Below are positions 31,311-42,300 of a stretch of 64,000 nt of DNA, piece by piece. This DNA comes from Durusdinium trenchii (lineage: Eukaryota; Sar; Dinophyceae; Suessiales; Symbiodiniaceae). Position 1 is the stretch's first letter, and the number at the start of each line of letters is the position of its first letter. Location: the NCBI GenBank assembly GCA_963970005.1, contig CAXAMN010001248.1, positions 417,071 to 481,070 on the forward strand. Direction: 5' to 3'. Below the pieces are notes generated by a model. That model did no database searches, was not told where the DNA came from, and was given only the letters and a program-made list of their open reading frames with translations. The position numbers and the translations under genes were made by a program.

Positions 31311-32278
31311 AAATTTTGTTTTTTATATATAATATTGTTTATTCCAATATCGATATTTATTATTATGAATTGGATTTTGTAGAAAATTATGTATCGCAAT
31401 AAATATAGGAGGTGATTTATCAGATGTATTTGCGAAGAACAATATCTGAATATTTTTATACATTTCCCAATGAACCCGTACTTATAAATACATCGGAAAT
31501 TAAATTTTCGTTTATTAAAATTCATATATTCGCGAAAATATAATGAAATATATGGCGGTTAATCAAATTTTTTTTCATCCTGGAATGGCTATTCTTCACG
31601 AAAAAACGATCTTTCACGACCTCATCCCGAAGTCTGGTTTTACAATATATAAATAAAAATTTTAGATTATAATATCAATAGAAATTTGAATATTTAATAT
31701 ATTTATTTTATATTACTTATATAATAATTATGTTAAATATAATTATATATAATTCAATCCAATATTTATAGCAATTACCGACACAAAATAATATAATTTA
31801 GATAATATTAAAGGCCCTAAAATTATAAACCTAGATTTTAACGACAAATTCGGGAAATTCATATTATTCCGGAGAAAAATAAAATATTTACAAATATCTA
31901 TCCATAATTACAAAATTATTTCTTCATTATCAAAAATATCCCTATTCCCATTATTTAATTATAGTAATAAAACAAATTTTAAATATCGGAAATTCCTTTA
32001 TATATTATCAAAATTATATCAATATTAATAAATATATAAAATATATTTCCTCCTTCAAATATTATGCTCATATATTTATTATTTATTAATAATAATTTAA
32101 AATAAATAAATCCAAAATCCATATTTTTTGTTCGTAAATATATATAATATAATCGCAATCCTCATTACGAATCTATAACAAAAATATTCTGATTTTATAT
32201 TATATTTCAATTTCATAATTTATTTATTTATATATATATATATGGGAGTTGATCTAAATTCCTTTATCCGGGATCCGT
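31311..32278. other. Extreme A/T stretch
   Basis: Nothing but A/T-rich DNA; no gene or tandem period seen. Confidence 0.5.
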
Positions 32279-32345
32279 CATTTTCGCCAAAAATAAATAT
32301 TTTCGCCAAACTTTCGCCTTCCTGCGTTTTATCTTTCGCCGAAGT
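32279..32345 (+). repeat. Cluster of TTTCGCC at left border of GC-rich insert
   Basis: TTTCGCC occurs four times here, twice more near 32593-32625, and again at the right border (34421-34455). Confidence 0.6.
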
Positions 32346-32675
32346 ACGTTGTATTTATGTGTGCCATGTATGTTGTGTTTTGTTCACGTCAATGGCTTCT
32401 TCTTTACTGGCAAACACAAAATAGAAACTTCACTGTTTGTCAGCATGTGTCTTCTACTTAACTGTTGACACCCTGTACGTCTCTTTTGTTTCTCCTGGGT
32501 GTCAGCAAGAATCAAAATTGCAAGAATCACTGTAGTAGCCGGTCACTCAAACTTACTCATAATGGGCTGGGGGTCAGATGTGGCAGGGTGCATTTTCGCC
32601 AATCTTGAGCTGAACTTTCGCCTTTTGCGGGGTAGAGTTTTGTGGCAAAGCCACCCCCCCAAAGCAGGAGCAGGA

Positions 32676-32784
32676 ATAGTAGTAGTAGCAGTAGTAGTAG
32701 TAATAGTAGTCGTAGTGGTAGTGGTAGTGGTGGTGGTGGTGGTGGTAGTGGTAGTGGTAGTCGTAGTAGTAGTAGTAGTAGTAG
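32676..32784 (+). repeat. (GTA/GTG)n microsatellite
   Basis: Trinucleotide run of about 109 bp. Frames giving poly-Val, poly-Ser or poly-Thr across it are artefacts. Confidence 0.9.
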
Positions 32785-32879
32785 CAACCGCAGCAGCAGG
32801 TTGTCTAACTTCCACAGCTCATCTAGCTTCTGAGTCACTGCCACCAGCTGTTCAGAAAGCAAATAAACATTCATACAAA

Positions 32880-33660
32880 AATACATATCCGCCGACCCCA
32901 GCCTAGCCGCAGCCTAGGCGGGAGGCGCCTGGGACATCGCAGGGTGCAACCTTGGCATTGGCATCTCCACCTTTGTGGGCTTTAGCACAGGCCACAGCCT
33001 TAGAACTGAGCCTCTGGAACCTGCCACCTCGGCCTGCACCTCTTTTCTTTAGGGTCCCGAAGGCAACGTCCAGGCGCCTTCAAACCCTTCCCAGCGCCTT
33101 TGGCCTACTCCTGCATCGCAGCCTTGCCTTCTCGGCAGCTGGCAGGCCTGCCTCTTCTCTTCTTATGGGCTTCCGAAAGCGACGTTAGGCAAACTGAGCC
33201 TCTGGAACCTGCCACCTCGGCAGCCCTCAAATCCTTCTCGGCAGCTGGCAGGCCTGCCTCTTCTCTTCTTCTGGGCTTCCGAAAGCGACGTTCGGCATTT
33301 TGGACCGACTTCAAACCCTCCCCAGCGCCTTTGGCCTACTCCTGCACCGCAGCCTTGCCTGCGTCAGGCGGGAGCCTGGGGAGGGAGCCTGTGGAACGTG
33401 CAGCCTGTGCACTGCAGCCTTAGAACTGACCTCTGGAACCTGCCACCTCGGCCTGCACCTCTTTTCTTTAGGGTCCCGAAGGCGACGTCCAGGCGCCTTC
33501 AAACCCTTCCCAGCGCCTTTGGCCTACTCCTGCGCCGCCGCCTTGCCTGTGTCACGGGAGCCTGGGGAGGGAGCCTCTGGAACGTGCAGCCCGTGCACTG
33601 CNNNNNNNNNNAGGGAGCCTCTGGAACGTGCAGCCCGTGCACTGCAGCCTTAGAACTGAG
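32880..33660 (+). repeat. GC-rich tandem repeats, first family
   Basis: The units near 33009, 33195 and 33430 share CTCTGGAACCTGCCACCTCG, CCTTCAAACCCTTCCCAGCG and CCTTTGGCCTACTCCTGC. A shorter unit (CTCTGGAACGTGCAGCC) flanks the N gap at 33602-33611. Frames through it are repeat translation. Confidence 0.75.
33602..33611. other. Assembly gap (10 N)
   Basis: Run of N inside identical repeat units, so array length here is unknown. Confidence 1.
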
Positions 33661-34400
33661 CCTCTGGAACCTGCCACCTCGGCCCCCCTCAGACGCTTCT
33701 CGGCGCCTCGCAGGGTGCAACCTTATTGGCATTGATATCTCCACCTTTGTGGGCTTTAGCACAGGCCACAACTAGCCTGTCCGAGGCCACGCAACCTAGG
33801 CATGGCCTGGGCTGCCATATACGGTGCTAGCAGCCGAGGCCAGCCTCTTCTTTTCTAGGCTTCCGAAAGCGACGGCCCCCCTCAGACGCTTCTCGGCGCC
33901 TCGCAAGATGCAACCTTATTGGCATAGTCATCTCCACCTTTGTAAGTTCAGCACAGGCCACAGCTAGCCTGTCCGAGGCCACGCAGCCTAGGCATGGCCT
34001 AGGCTGCCACGTACGGTGCTAGCAGCCGAGGCCAACCTCTTCTTTTCTAGGCTTCCGAAGGGGACGGCCCTGCAAACGCTCCTCGGCACCTCCGAGGCCA
34101 CGCAGCCTAGGCATAGCTTGGGCTGCCACGTACGGTGCCAGCAGCCGAGGCCAACCTCTTCTTTTCTAGGCTTCCGAAGGCGACGGCCCCCCTCAAACGC
34201 TTCTCGGCGCCTCGCAGGGTGCAACCTTGGCATTGACATCTCCACCTTTGTGGGCTTTAGCACAGGCCACAGCTAGCCTATCCGGGGCCACGCAGCCTAA
34301 GCATGGCCTGGGCTGCCACAAACGGGCAACCACCGGAACGACATCAACGCCTTCAATTATACATGCTACACCCCTCCTAAAAAAGAATCGGCGACACCCG
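33661..34400 (+). repeat. GC-rich tandem repeats, second family
   Basis: Unit of about 190 bp with GATATCTCCACCTTTGTG, GGCTTTAGCACAGGCCACA, CGAGGCCACGCAGCCTAGGC, CTTCTTTTCTAGGCTTCCGA and ACGCTTCTCGGCGCCTCGCA. Copies start near 33714, 33907 and 34217, plus a partial copy at 34090. Confidence 0.75.
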
Positions 34401-34420
34401 GGCGAAGCCCTTACAATTTA

Positions 34421-34455
34421 ATCTTTCGCCAACTCGAGAAAAAAACTTTCGCCAA
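34421..34455 (+). repeat. TTTCGCC pair at right border of GC-rich insert
   Basis: Two TTTCGCC copies, same orientation as the left-border cluster at 32279-32345, followed at once by A/T-rich DNA. Confidence 0.6.
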
Positions 34456-34723
34456 ATGAAATTTTAATATATTCCGGGTCATCGTCATACATATTACTAA
34501 CTAGGACCTTTAAATCGACAACCATATTCAATATAATTAATAGAATAGATTATTTAATTTATATATATTATATATATATAATAATAAAGAATTAATCTAT
34601 TTAAACAATAATATAAATTTCATTCAAATAATTTTTTAATAAATTAATTCATTCATTTTAATTTATATATATTATATTTAAAATATCAATAACACATAAA
34701 TTTAGAAGAAATTATATTATATA

Positions 34724-35255
34724 CTTAAGGCCAAGGGGGGGGGCGAAAGCTAGCGCTCCAGAATGGGAAAATGGAGGGGAACGAGGTAGGAAAAAATACG
34801 GCGTTCTTTTTGGAGGCAGGGGTAAAGAATCCTTTATATATGGCTCTTTGCCCGGATCCTCCTGCGAGAGAAAAGAGACGGAAAGACGAAAGACAAAAAA
34901 GAAAGAAAGAAATAAGAAAAAAATAAGAGAAATAAAAGAGACAATAAGAGTAAGCGAGTGCGGCCGCAAGATACGCAACGCTAACCGCATGCCAAAGAAC
35001 GACGACAAAACGGAATCGAACTTGCGAAAAAGGAGGAGGGAAGAGGGAAAGAAAGAAAATAAGAAGAAAACAAGGAAAAGGAGAGGGAGAAAGTAGAAAG
35101 AAGAAAAGTGGAGAAAGGAGAGGAGGGGGGGAGGGGTGGGAGGGGAGTCTTCGACCTAAATAATCAGGTATTAGGATTTACACCCGGTCGAAAGAAACCT
35201 TACTATCGTAAGAGTAATTCCAACTAGCTTCGCTAACTTTCGTAATTAAATTCAT
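34724..35255 (+). repeat. AT-block relatives of the GCGAAAGCTAGC family
   Basis: 34730-34765 (GGCCAAGGGGGG, GGCGAAAGCTAGCGCTCC) resembles 38030-38075. 35200-35255 (CGTAAGAGTAATTCCAACTA, GCTTCGCTAACTTTCGT) resembles 38065-38115 and 39255-39305. Between them 34857-35145 is a purine (G/A) tract on the + strand. Confidence 0.6.
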
Positions 35256-35259
35256 AATA

Positions 35260-35692
35260 TTTTATTTTGGTCAATATCTAAGATAAAGAAGAAATAATAT
35301 ATTTTTATTATTTTATTATAATTAAACAAAATCCAAATAGAAAATAATTTAGATTTTGTTTAAATACGTTCCTTTATCCATTTCCATTATCTTTCTCTTC
35401 ACCCAAGATGCAGTACCCGTCTTGCATCAGCGCAGGTTATCCTTGCAAGGTCGGCACTAACGACGGCTCCAATAATATCCAATAATTTGATATTTCATAA
35501 TTTTGTACCTTGCCCTTTTGCGATAATTGAGATTTGCTCAAGGAACCCTGAAAAGGTAAACCATGTAAAAAGACATCAAAGGGAAATAGAAAGGAAGCAA
35601 CAGGAAACCAAAAGCGTATGAAATAACATATGAAACGATTCTATTTGATGTATTGAGCAAAGAAGACGTCATTCTGGAGGGTGATGTTACTC
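35260..35692. other. AT-rich, no gene
   Basis: Non-coding. 35400-35475 is a short less A/T-rich patch without an open frame of note. Confidence 0.4.
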
Positions 35693-36670
35693 AAGATTTG
35701 AGCTTCACTAGGCTGTTCTTCGTGTAATTGATTGTTGCTTTTTTGCTTTTTTGCATAAACTTGGATAAAGGGCTTTTATAAAAGAGCTGACGCACAAAAG
35801 GCTTTGGTCAAGCGGGAAGCTCTAGGAAGGGAAATTGTAAGAAAACGAAAACAACAAAAATTGTGATGCAACAGGCGCCTGCTCAATTATTCAATTGTTT
35901 TTGCCCGGCAAATGTCGTAGACACTATTCTAGAGGTGATATTATTCCAAGATTTGGGCTTCGCTGGGCTAGTCCCTTTGTGCAATTGATTTTGGCAATTT
36001 TTTTAGATAGTCTTCAGCAAAAGATTTCATAAAGGGCCGGCGCACATTTTGGTGGACTGAGAAGATTTACGAAAATAAAAGCTGCAAAAGAACAAAAAGA
36101 GAAAGATTGTGATGAAGTAGGTGCCTTTTCAATTATGCAGTGTTTTGCCGGGGAATTATCGTAGACGTTAGACGTTTATTCTAGGGGGCTATTATGTAAG
36201 TCAAGATTTTGGCTTCGCTGGGCTCCTCCCTTTGTGCAAATGTTTTGGATATTTTTGGATAGACTTCGCAACACAGGGTTTCATAAACGGCCGACAAACA
36301 CTGGGGTCGGGATTTTGGTGGAGTCGGACGCTTCAGGAAAGGTTGCGAGAAAACAAACAACTATTCTTTTGAACGCAACCTTTTGCCAGGCAAAATTCGT
36401 AGACGCTATTCTAGTGGCTTCGCCGGGCTACTTCCTTTGCGCAATCCAGTTTTGCAATTTTCAGACAACATTTAACAAAGGGTTTCATAAAGAAGTGACG
36501 CTGAGAAGGCTCTGAAGTTCGATTGGGACGCTTTGGGAAAGGAACGGTTGTAAGAAAACAAAAGCAAAAAGATCGTCGAAAGAAATACGTAGATATTCAC
36601 TTGTAAAAAATTGTTGTCCAAAGCCGTCGACGCTATTCTAGAGTGATATTAATCAAGATTTCTGCTGTAC
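35693..36670 (+). repeat. Diverged tandem repeat, unit about 210-256 bp
   Basis: Landmarks TTGGGCTTCGCTGGGCT(A/C) and then CTTTGTGCAATTGATTTT or variants appear near 35693, 35949, 36205 and 36412. Each is followed by TTTCATAAAGGGCCG and CGTAGACGCTATTCTAG. A fifth partial unit starts near 36650. Confidence 0.7.
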
Positions 36671-36984
36671 TTTTTGTGGTCAGATTTTTGTAGTATTGCA
36701 AAAGGAGCAGGAATTGAAGAAATTGAGGAACAACTGAACAACACTGTCAAAGGTAGAAATCAACATTTATGTAGGGGATGACGGCATGCTAGGGGTGTGA
36801 AATTTAGTACAATAGTATTGAAACAAGTCAAGGCGTAGACCTTACTGGAAATTTAATCTCGTAGAAAAACAATTTAGCAAAAGGAAACCATCGAGGGCTC
36901 AAAAGAAAATCGAAAGGACATGAAAAGGAATCAAAAGGACATGAAAAAGGAATCAACAAAATTAACTTGTTTTCAACAACCCCT
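36671..36984. other. No gene
   Basis: AT-rich non-coding; AAAAGGACATGAAAAGG is duplicated near 36915-36945. Confidence 0.4.
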
Positions 36985-37310
36985 GCCCACGACCCTTTCT
37001 TTTTTGACCCACAAGCCTTCTTTTCTGACCCACAAAAATCTCTTTGACCCACAACCCTTCTCCTTGACCCCCAAACCTTCTTTTCTGTCCAACAACCCTT
37101 TCTTTTTGACTGACAAACCCTCTTTTCTGACCAACAACCGTTTCTTTTTGACCCGCAAACTTTCGCTTCTGAACCATATAGCCCTTTCTCTTTGACCTAC
37201 GCTATTCTGACCCACAACCCTTTCTTTTTGACCCACAACCTTCTTTTCTGAGCCACAAACCTTTCTTTCTGAGCCACCACCACACTTCATTTTTGGCCCA
37301 CGACCCTTCT
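36985..37310 (+). repeat. Minisatellite TTTTTGACCCACAACCCTTC
   Basis: About a dozen units near 27 bp with TGACCCACAA(A/C)CCTTCTTTT. Minus-strand frames read VGQKERVVGQKRRF-type repeats and are not taken as genes. Confidence 0.8.
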
Positions 37311-37440
37311 TGCTTCCGGCATGATAGATACGGAAGCAGCATCTTTTTCAATGTCGATCATGCTCCACTGCACTGGCCACCAATGCACAATCTGCACTAC
37401 TTCTTCCAATGTACTTTGCTTGCTACGACAGCTGTTTCTC

Positions 37441-37977
37441 TTAAGTGTCAGCCCTGCTGCTGAAATTGTTTCTTGCAAACAGTCTCAAAAACTTTTCAAT
37501 CATTTTCAATCTAAACATGCACCCGCTTTGAATTGGAGTCAAACCCATTGAAAAATGGGCGCTTACTGGCCCTTCACGTGCGTCACCACCCATTTGGCCT
37601 GCACGGAGTCCTTCTCCATCGGCCATGGAGTCCTTCTTCACGGCCTTCACGTTCATCGGAAGCACTTGAAATCCAAACCCAAGGGCTTCGCGGTGAAGGA
37701 AACCTGCACGACGCAGGACGGTCCGACGCCGTGCGAACAGGGTGAACACAGCAGCGCTGATGCACGGTGCATCATGGTGCATCTGCATCAGCAGTTTGGC
37801 ACCGAAACCGAGCATGTGGTGAAAAACAACGCACCAAGACCGTTGGGGAAATGGTTTGGGAAACATGTCGCAGAAGCCCTGGTCCACCAACCTGGCTCCG
37901 GCCTTGTGTGCAAGGCTGGAACATGCTGGACCTATCACCTCACGATCCGATGATGTCGTCGAGTTAAGTTGTTGCAT
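37441..37977 (-). CDS. Hypothetical open frame, strand uncertain
   Basis: An ATG-started minus frame of 178 codons (MQQLNSTTSSDREVIGPACS ... FQVLPMNVKAVKKDSMADGE). On the + strand an ATG frame of 132 codons overlaps it (37555-37953; KGFAVKETCTTQDGPTPCEQ). One of them may be real. No domain is recognised in either, and no introns are fixed. Confidence 0.3.
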   Translation of the reverse strand: MQQLNSTTSSDREVIGPACSSLAHKAGARLVDQGFCDMFPKPFPQRSWCVVFHHMLGFGAKLLMQMHHDAPCISAAVFTLFARRRTVLRRAGFLHREALGFGFQVLPMNVKAVKKDSMADGEGLRAGQMGGDAREGPVSAHFSMGLTPIQSGCMFRLKMIEKFLRLFARNNFSSRADT

Positions 37978-38025
37978 GGTTCCAGTAGAGTGGATCAGCG
38001 CAAATAGCTGTCTTTGCTGTCCAAG

Positions 38026-38115
38026 ACATACTTGAGGCCAGGGGGGTTGAGCGAAAGCTAGCCACTCCGAAGCAAGAGCGACTCCAACTAGCTGAGGCTA
38101 GCTTTCTTGATCACC
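38026..38115 (+). repeat. GCGAAAGCTAGC family, outside copy 1
   Basis: GAGGCCAGGGGGG, GAGCGAAAGCTAGCCACTCC, then GAGCGACTCCAACTAGCTGA and GGCTAGCTTTCTTGATCA. Related to 39250-39310 and, in A/T-shifted form, to 34724-35255. Confidence 0.65.
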
Positions 38116-38365
38116 TGGTGAGTAGGTAAGAGCCACCATAGGGCCATAGGGATTCTTCTCCACAGTGCCTTTTGGGAATTGGCTGATGAAGGGGATGAAG
38201 ATGATGAGGATGATGAGTAAGAGGAACCTTGGCTGGGAAGGGGGACGGGGTGAAGGAAGAAAGCAATGGTATGGGGCAGGGCTTTGCATCTTCTGGGCTG
38301 GTGGGCATGAGAAGAACCAAGGAGAATATGTATAAGAAGAGCCATTGTAATTACCATAGAGTTTG

Positions 38366-38430
38366 GCAGCAGCAGAGCACTGAGCAGCAGCAACAGCAGA
38401 CCACCCAGCAGCAGCAGCAGCAGCAGCAAA
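38366..38430 (+). repeat. (CAG)n microsatellite
   Basis: CAG/CAA run; a second, broken run lies at 38600-38670. Frames through them (poly-Q, poly-L) are not trusted. Confidence 0.85.
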
Positions 38431-38727
38431 CCTGATGCTAGACATGATATGCTGCCTCCAAATCGTTTCAAAACGAGTCCTAAATGTAGCACTCGTTTTG
38501 CACTGCTTTGGCGCCGGTTTTTCTTCTACATGGCCCTGCCCATGGCCAACTCAAAAAACAATAACCATCGTGGTTTGGTGTCGTCCGGGGTTGCCAACCA
38601 AGCAGCAACAACAGTAGCAGCAGTCACAAGAAAACACCAAGCAGAAGCAGCAGCAGCAGCAACCGACAAACAGTATCCAGCAATCAGCAACAGCGGAGGA
38701 TGCCTGGCATGTTATGGGAAAACAGGT

Positions 38728-39030
38728 TTGGTGTAAACCGTGGTTTGGTGTAAACGGTGGTTGGTGACAGCCGTGGTTTCGTGTGAACGGTGGTTGGTGT
38801 AAAGCTTGATTTGGGATAATCCGTGGTTGGTGCAGAGCGTGGTTGGTGTAAACGGTGGTTGGTGCAAGCCGTGGTTGGTGTAAACCGTGCTTTGGTGTAA
38901 GCCGTGGTTGGTGTAGACCGTGGTTTGGTGTAAACTGTGGTTGGTTCCAACCGTGTTTTGGCGTTTTGGCGTAAACGGTGTTTGGTGTAAACCATGGTTG
39001 CTGTAAACCGTGGTTGGAGCAATACAAACA
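38728..39030 (+). repeat. Minisatellite GTGTAAACCGTGGTTTG
   Basis: About fourteen imperfect units of around 21 bp (GGTTGGTGTAAACCGTG). Confidence 0.85.
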
Positions 39031-39249
39031 GCAAGCAGCAAGGAGCAGCAGCTGATGCGTGGCATTAGTATGGGAAAGTATTCATGAGGCAGCTTGATGA
39101 GATGTGTAGCTCATTGGCCATCTCCAAGAGCGCAGCAGACCCTGTCACACTCACCCACTCACCCGTCCGCAGGGGGGTGGCGGGGGGTCCATAAGATTGA
39201 TTTAATCAATTATTTCGGGTTTTCGAGGCGACGTCCACCCCGTCATTTT

Positions 39250-39310
39250 ACTTGCTAAAGCAAGAGCAACTCCAGCTAGCTGAGGCTAGCTTTCGTGATC
39301 AAATCGATAT
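39250..39310 (+). repeat. GCGAAAGCTAGC family, outside copy 2
   Basis: AAGCAAGAGCAACTCCAGCT and AGCTGAGGCTAGCTTTCGTG, matching 38065-38115. Confidence 0.65.
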
Positions 39311-42300
39311 CAAAGATTCAAGACCTGGGCCCCATCATTTTACGCGTTCCTTCGCACTGTTGTCCTTCTTTCCTGGCTATGTTGCTCCTTCCCTTGAGGT
39401 GACAAATGTTCTCAACGTCTCCCTTTCTGGATCGCCAGACCGGGGCAACTTCACTGTTTTTAGTTCATGGCAAACAGTCGTAAGACAACTGTGACAGCTT
39501 TTTCACCTGGCCTCTTTTGAGGTGTTGGCAGCTTTTTCAGGTGAAGGAAGCACCGGGGGAAGGAGGAGCCTCGACAGCTGGCTGCTCAGCTGCTGGTGTG
39601 GGAGGCGTGCCACTTGGGCTGGGCAAGGCAGCCACTTCCTCCACCGTGTTCATCGCTCCCTTAGCCCATTGAGTAGCGACCTGACATTGCAACAGCCAAG
39701 TAGACTCTAAGTAGACTAAGTGGGAAACAGAAACCTCATCATCCTCTTTGCCATTTCCAATCTAGAGAAGGCTCCAACCAACTGCTTACTTATCTCAGTT
39801 TTTCTTTCTCCGAAGACCCTCGGATCGATGATTCACAGCTACGCGCGGTCAACGTCCCGGTCATCTTCACTGCCTGAAAGTGAGAAGTTTCTTCAGCCTG
39901 AAGGCTAAGGTTTTCAGCTTTTGAGCCTGCATATTAGCTTTGGACCATGAAGCCTCAGTTCCAGAAGAGGTTGCCACCGATCTGAACACCCCCTAAGAAC
40001 GAGAATGACGAGCAGCAAGCATGTTTCTACGACCAAGCTTTGGGCTACGCATGTGTCCATTACCCACACATGAAAAGCGTTCAAATCTGTGATTCACCAA
40101 ACAATGTGAAACGACACAAAACAATGACCCGCGAGTATGACATGACCTGATGGTATGATCGACAACGTGAACGAGAGGATGTCACTGTGAAAGTAAAAAT
40201 AACATGGGGAACATTCCCCTCCGCGGCCCTCTTTTTCGAAGCGTTCCAGGTGATTTGACCAGTCTCAGGCCAGTCACAAAGACGACCCATTTTTTCGGAG
40301 CGATCCTCAGATCCCCCCCGCTGGTCACAAAAAGCTGGTCTCCTGTCCTCAGAAATGGCCGCCATGTCCAGGTGACGTATTTTTGGAAAGCAATGACACC
40401 TGGCGTGGTGATCTGTGCCCTGGCACAATGCCCTTTTGACCGGTGGGAAAAGCAGGATGGCAAACTCTTATCGTGACCACTGTGCACTTTTTGGGCAGCG
40501 AATAGGTCATACTTCGGGGCAAAGAGATGTGGCCACGCACATTCATGAATCACCAGCAGCTTTAAGCATCGAGTTGCAAGTTTAGACCTTTCCAAGTTTG
40601 GCTTGTAGCAAATCAGTTCGGAATCAACTGCAGTCACGCAGGTGACAGTTGGACCGTGTCCAGTTAACCTTTAATTTGGGGGGTTCGTTGGACACCGTGA
40701 AACTCCGACCGAAAGCAATTGGTTAGAAATGAAGGTGTGCAATGCATGAAGCAATTTTTTTCCAAATGCTTTTCATGGTTTTTCCAATATGTTTTAAGCA
40801 TTTTCAAGCCACATCTACTGAAGAGGCCTCTTTGGTAGAGGTGGCGAATTCTCGAGTTGGCATAAGTCAACGGAATCATCTAAGTATGAAATATGTCCCA
40901 AACCTGCAAACTGTCAAACTTGGTCAGCAAGTCCCATCCACTTGCAACAAAGCAACCTCAGGACTCAAGTCCACAGAGCTCGCACAGCTCGAGTCTAAGA
41001 AATGCGTGCGACCGGGGAGCAGGCTTTCATTTTTTGCCGCCAAGGCCTTTCTTCCAGACCATTCTGTGTGTCAGATCTGCTTGCGCATGCGAATGCCTGT
41101 GAATGCCTGCGAATGCCGAATGCCATGCGACTCTGGTGATGAGGATCTGTGTCGCAAGACCTAAAAGACTCTCACAGCGTGAGAGGTGTGGCAGGTGCGG
41201 GGCAAACCCCGTCATCTCACCCATGTGCAGAAAAGTCTCTCAGCTGCGTCTGTCGAAACGGTCGTCTGTCAACGGTCGAGGCCGCGAAAGTTGCTCTTTT
41301 TGCATGGCCAAAGGCCTCACATGGTAACACCATGGCAACACCATGGTAACACCTTTCTGGTAGAGTCAAAATATTTTTTGTATCTATGCGTTCCTCTAGA
41401 GTAAAGGCCATCGCTATTAAGTTCCATTCCATTGGGTTCCTTTTGCTATTCGATGTGTGTATCGTGTTCAACAAATGATCAGTACAAAACTGATGAAATA
41501 CAAAATCCTGCACTTTCTGGGAATCACTGGGGCGCACGCTTGGCGTTTGCGTTTCATCTCATGCAGCTCCTACCGTTTGATGTTTGCATGCAAAACCCCC
41601 TGTACGACCTACCCTGTTACTCGCACATAGCATGTGGGAGGCTCCGAAGACTTGAGCTGGCCTAGGTCTAGGTTTGTTAGCTGCCTATGGTCGTCGCACA
41701 CCATGGGGATCGTTCCCCCAAGGAGAAGGCTAAGGATCAAGAGGCTGGTCAGATCCTTTGGCGCTTCAACTGCAGGCACATCTCACCAATCCAACTTGCG
41801 TCATCGCATTCTTTGCCGTCTTTACATTGCTAAGTCGGAATCTGGGTCACAGCTGCTCTGTAAACCTGGTGGCAATTTGCTTCATCGTTTTGGCCTGCAG
41901 TTCCTTGCATTTCCTGGCAGTTCCTTCCATGTCATGCATGACAACTGTGGCAAGCAATGTAGAGTTATCTGTGAGACCGTTCCTCTCCTACAAGTGGCTG
42001 GGACGCCCGAGACCGTCCTGCGCAGGCCACCGATGAACCCGCAAAGTGGGCCGACGATGTCTGCAGGGGTCGGGGGTCGCTTCCGGGCCCTCAGCATGTC
42101 AAGCTCATTGCAAGAGCACCTAACTCAACTTGGCGAAGGTCAAAGGGGGAGAAGTCCATCTTGGGCATTCTGCTTGTTCGTTGGTCGAGCCGAAGAAGAA
42201 GCGACAGCAGCGAACTATGAGCATCTCACTTCCAAATGCCAAAGACTTAAGTAACATCTTGCACCATGTCCTTGGGATCTACGGTTCCAAAACCAGCTCT

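Larger units (their letters stand above)
25041..36000. other. AT-rich repeat block
   Basis: Base composition changes abruptly near 25040 to strongly A/T-dominated DNA, and nearly all of it is tandem or duplicated sequence. A GC-rich island (about 32880-34400) interrupts it. No intact gene found. Entries below describe its parts. The right edge is gradual (34440-36900). Confidence 0.75.

Noticed and set aside
32499-32906. Open frame with long poly-Val, and antisense poly-Thr and poly-Leu frames
   Set aside because: They only translate the GTA/GTG microsatellite.
25041-36000. AT block as organellar (mitochondrial) or nucleomorph DNA
   Set aside because: No cox1, cob, cox3, rRNA-fragment or other recognisable gene, and it shares repeat families with neighbouring nuclear DNA.
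36962-37290. Minus-strand protein with VGQK repeats
   Set aside because: It follows the 27-bp minisatellite exactly, with several frames open at once; no sign of selection on one frame.
38088-38445. Poly-Leu, poly-Ala and poly-Gln frames
   Set aside because: Products of CAG repeats in different frames.
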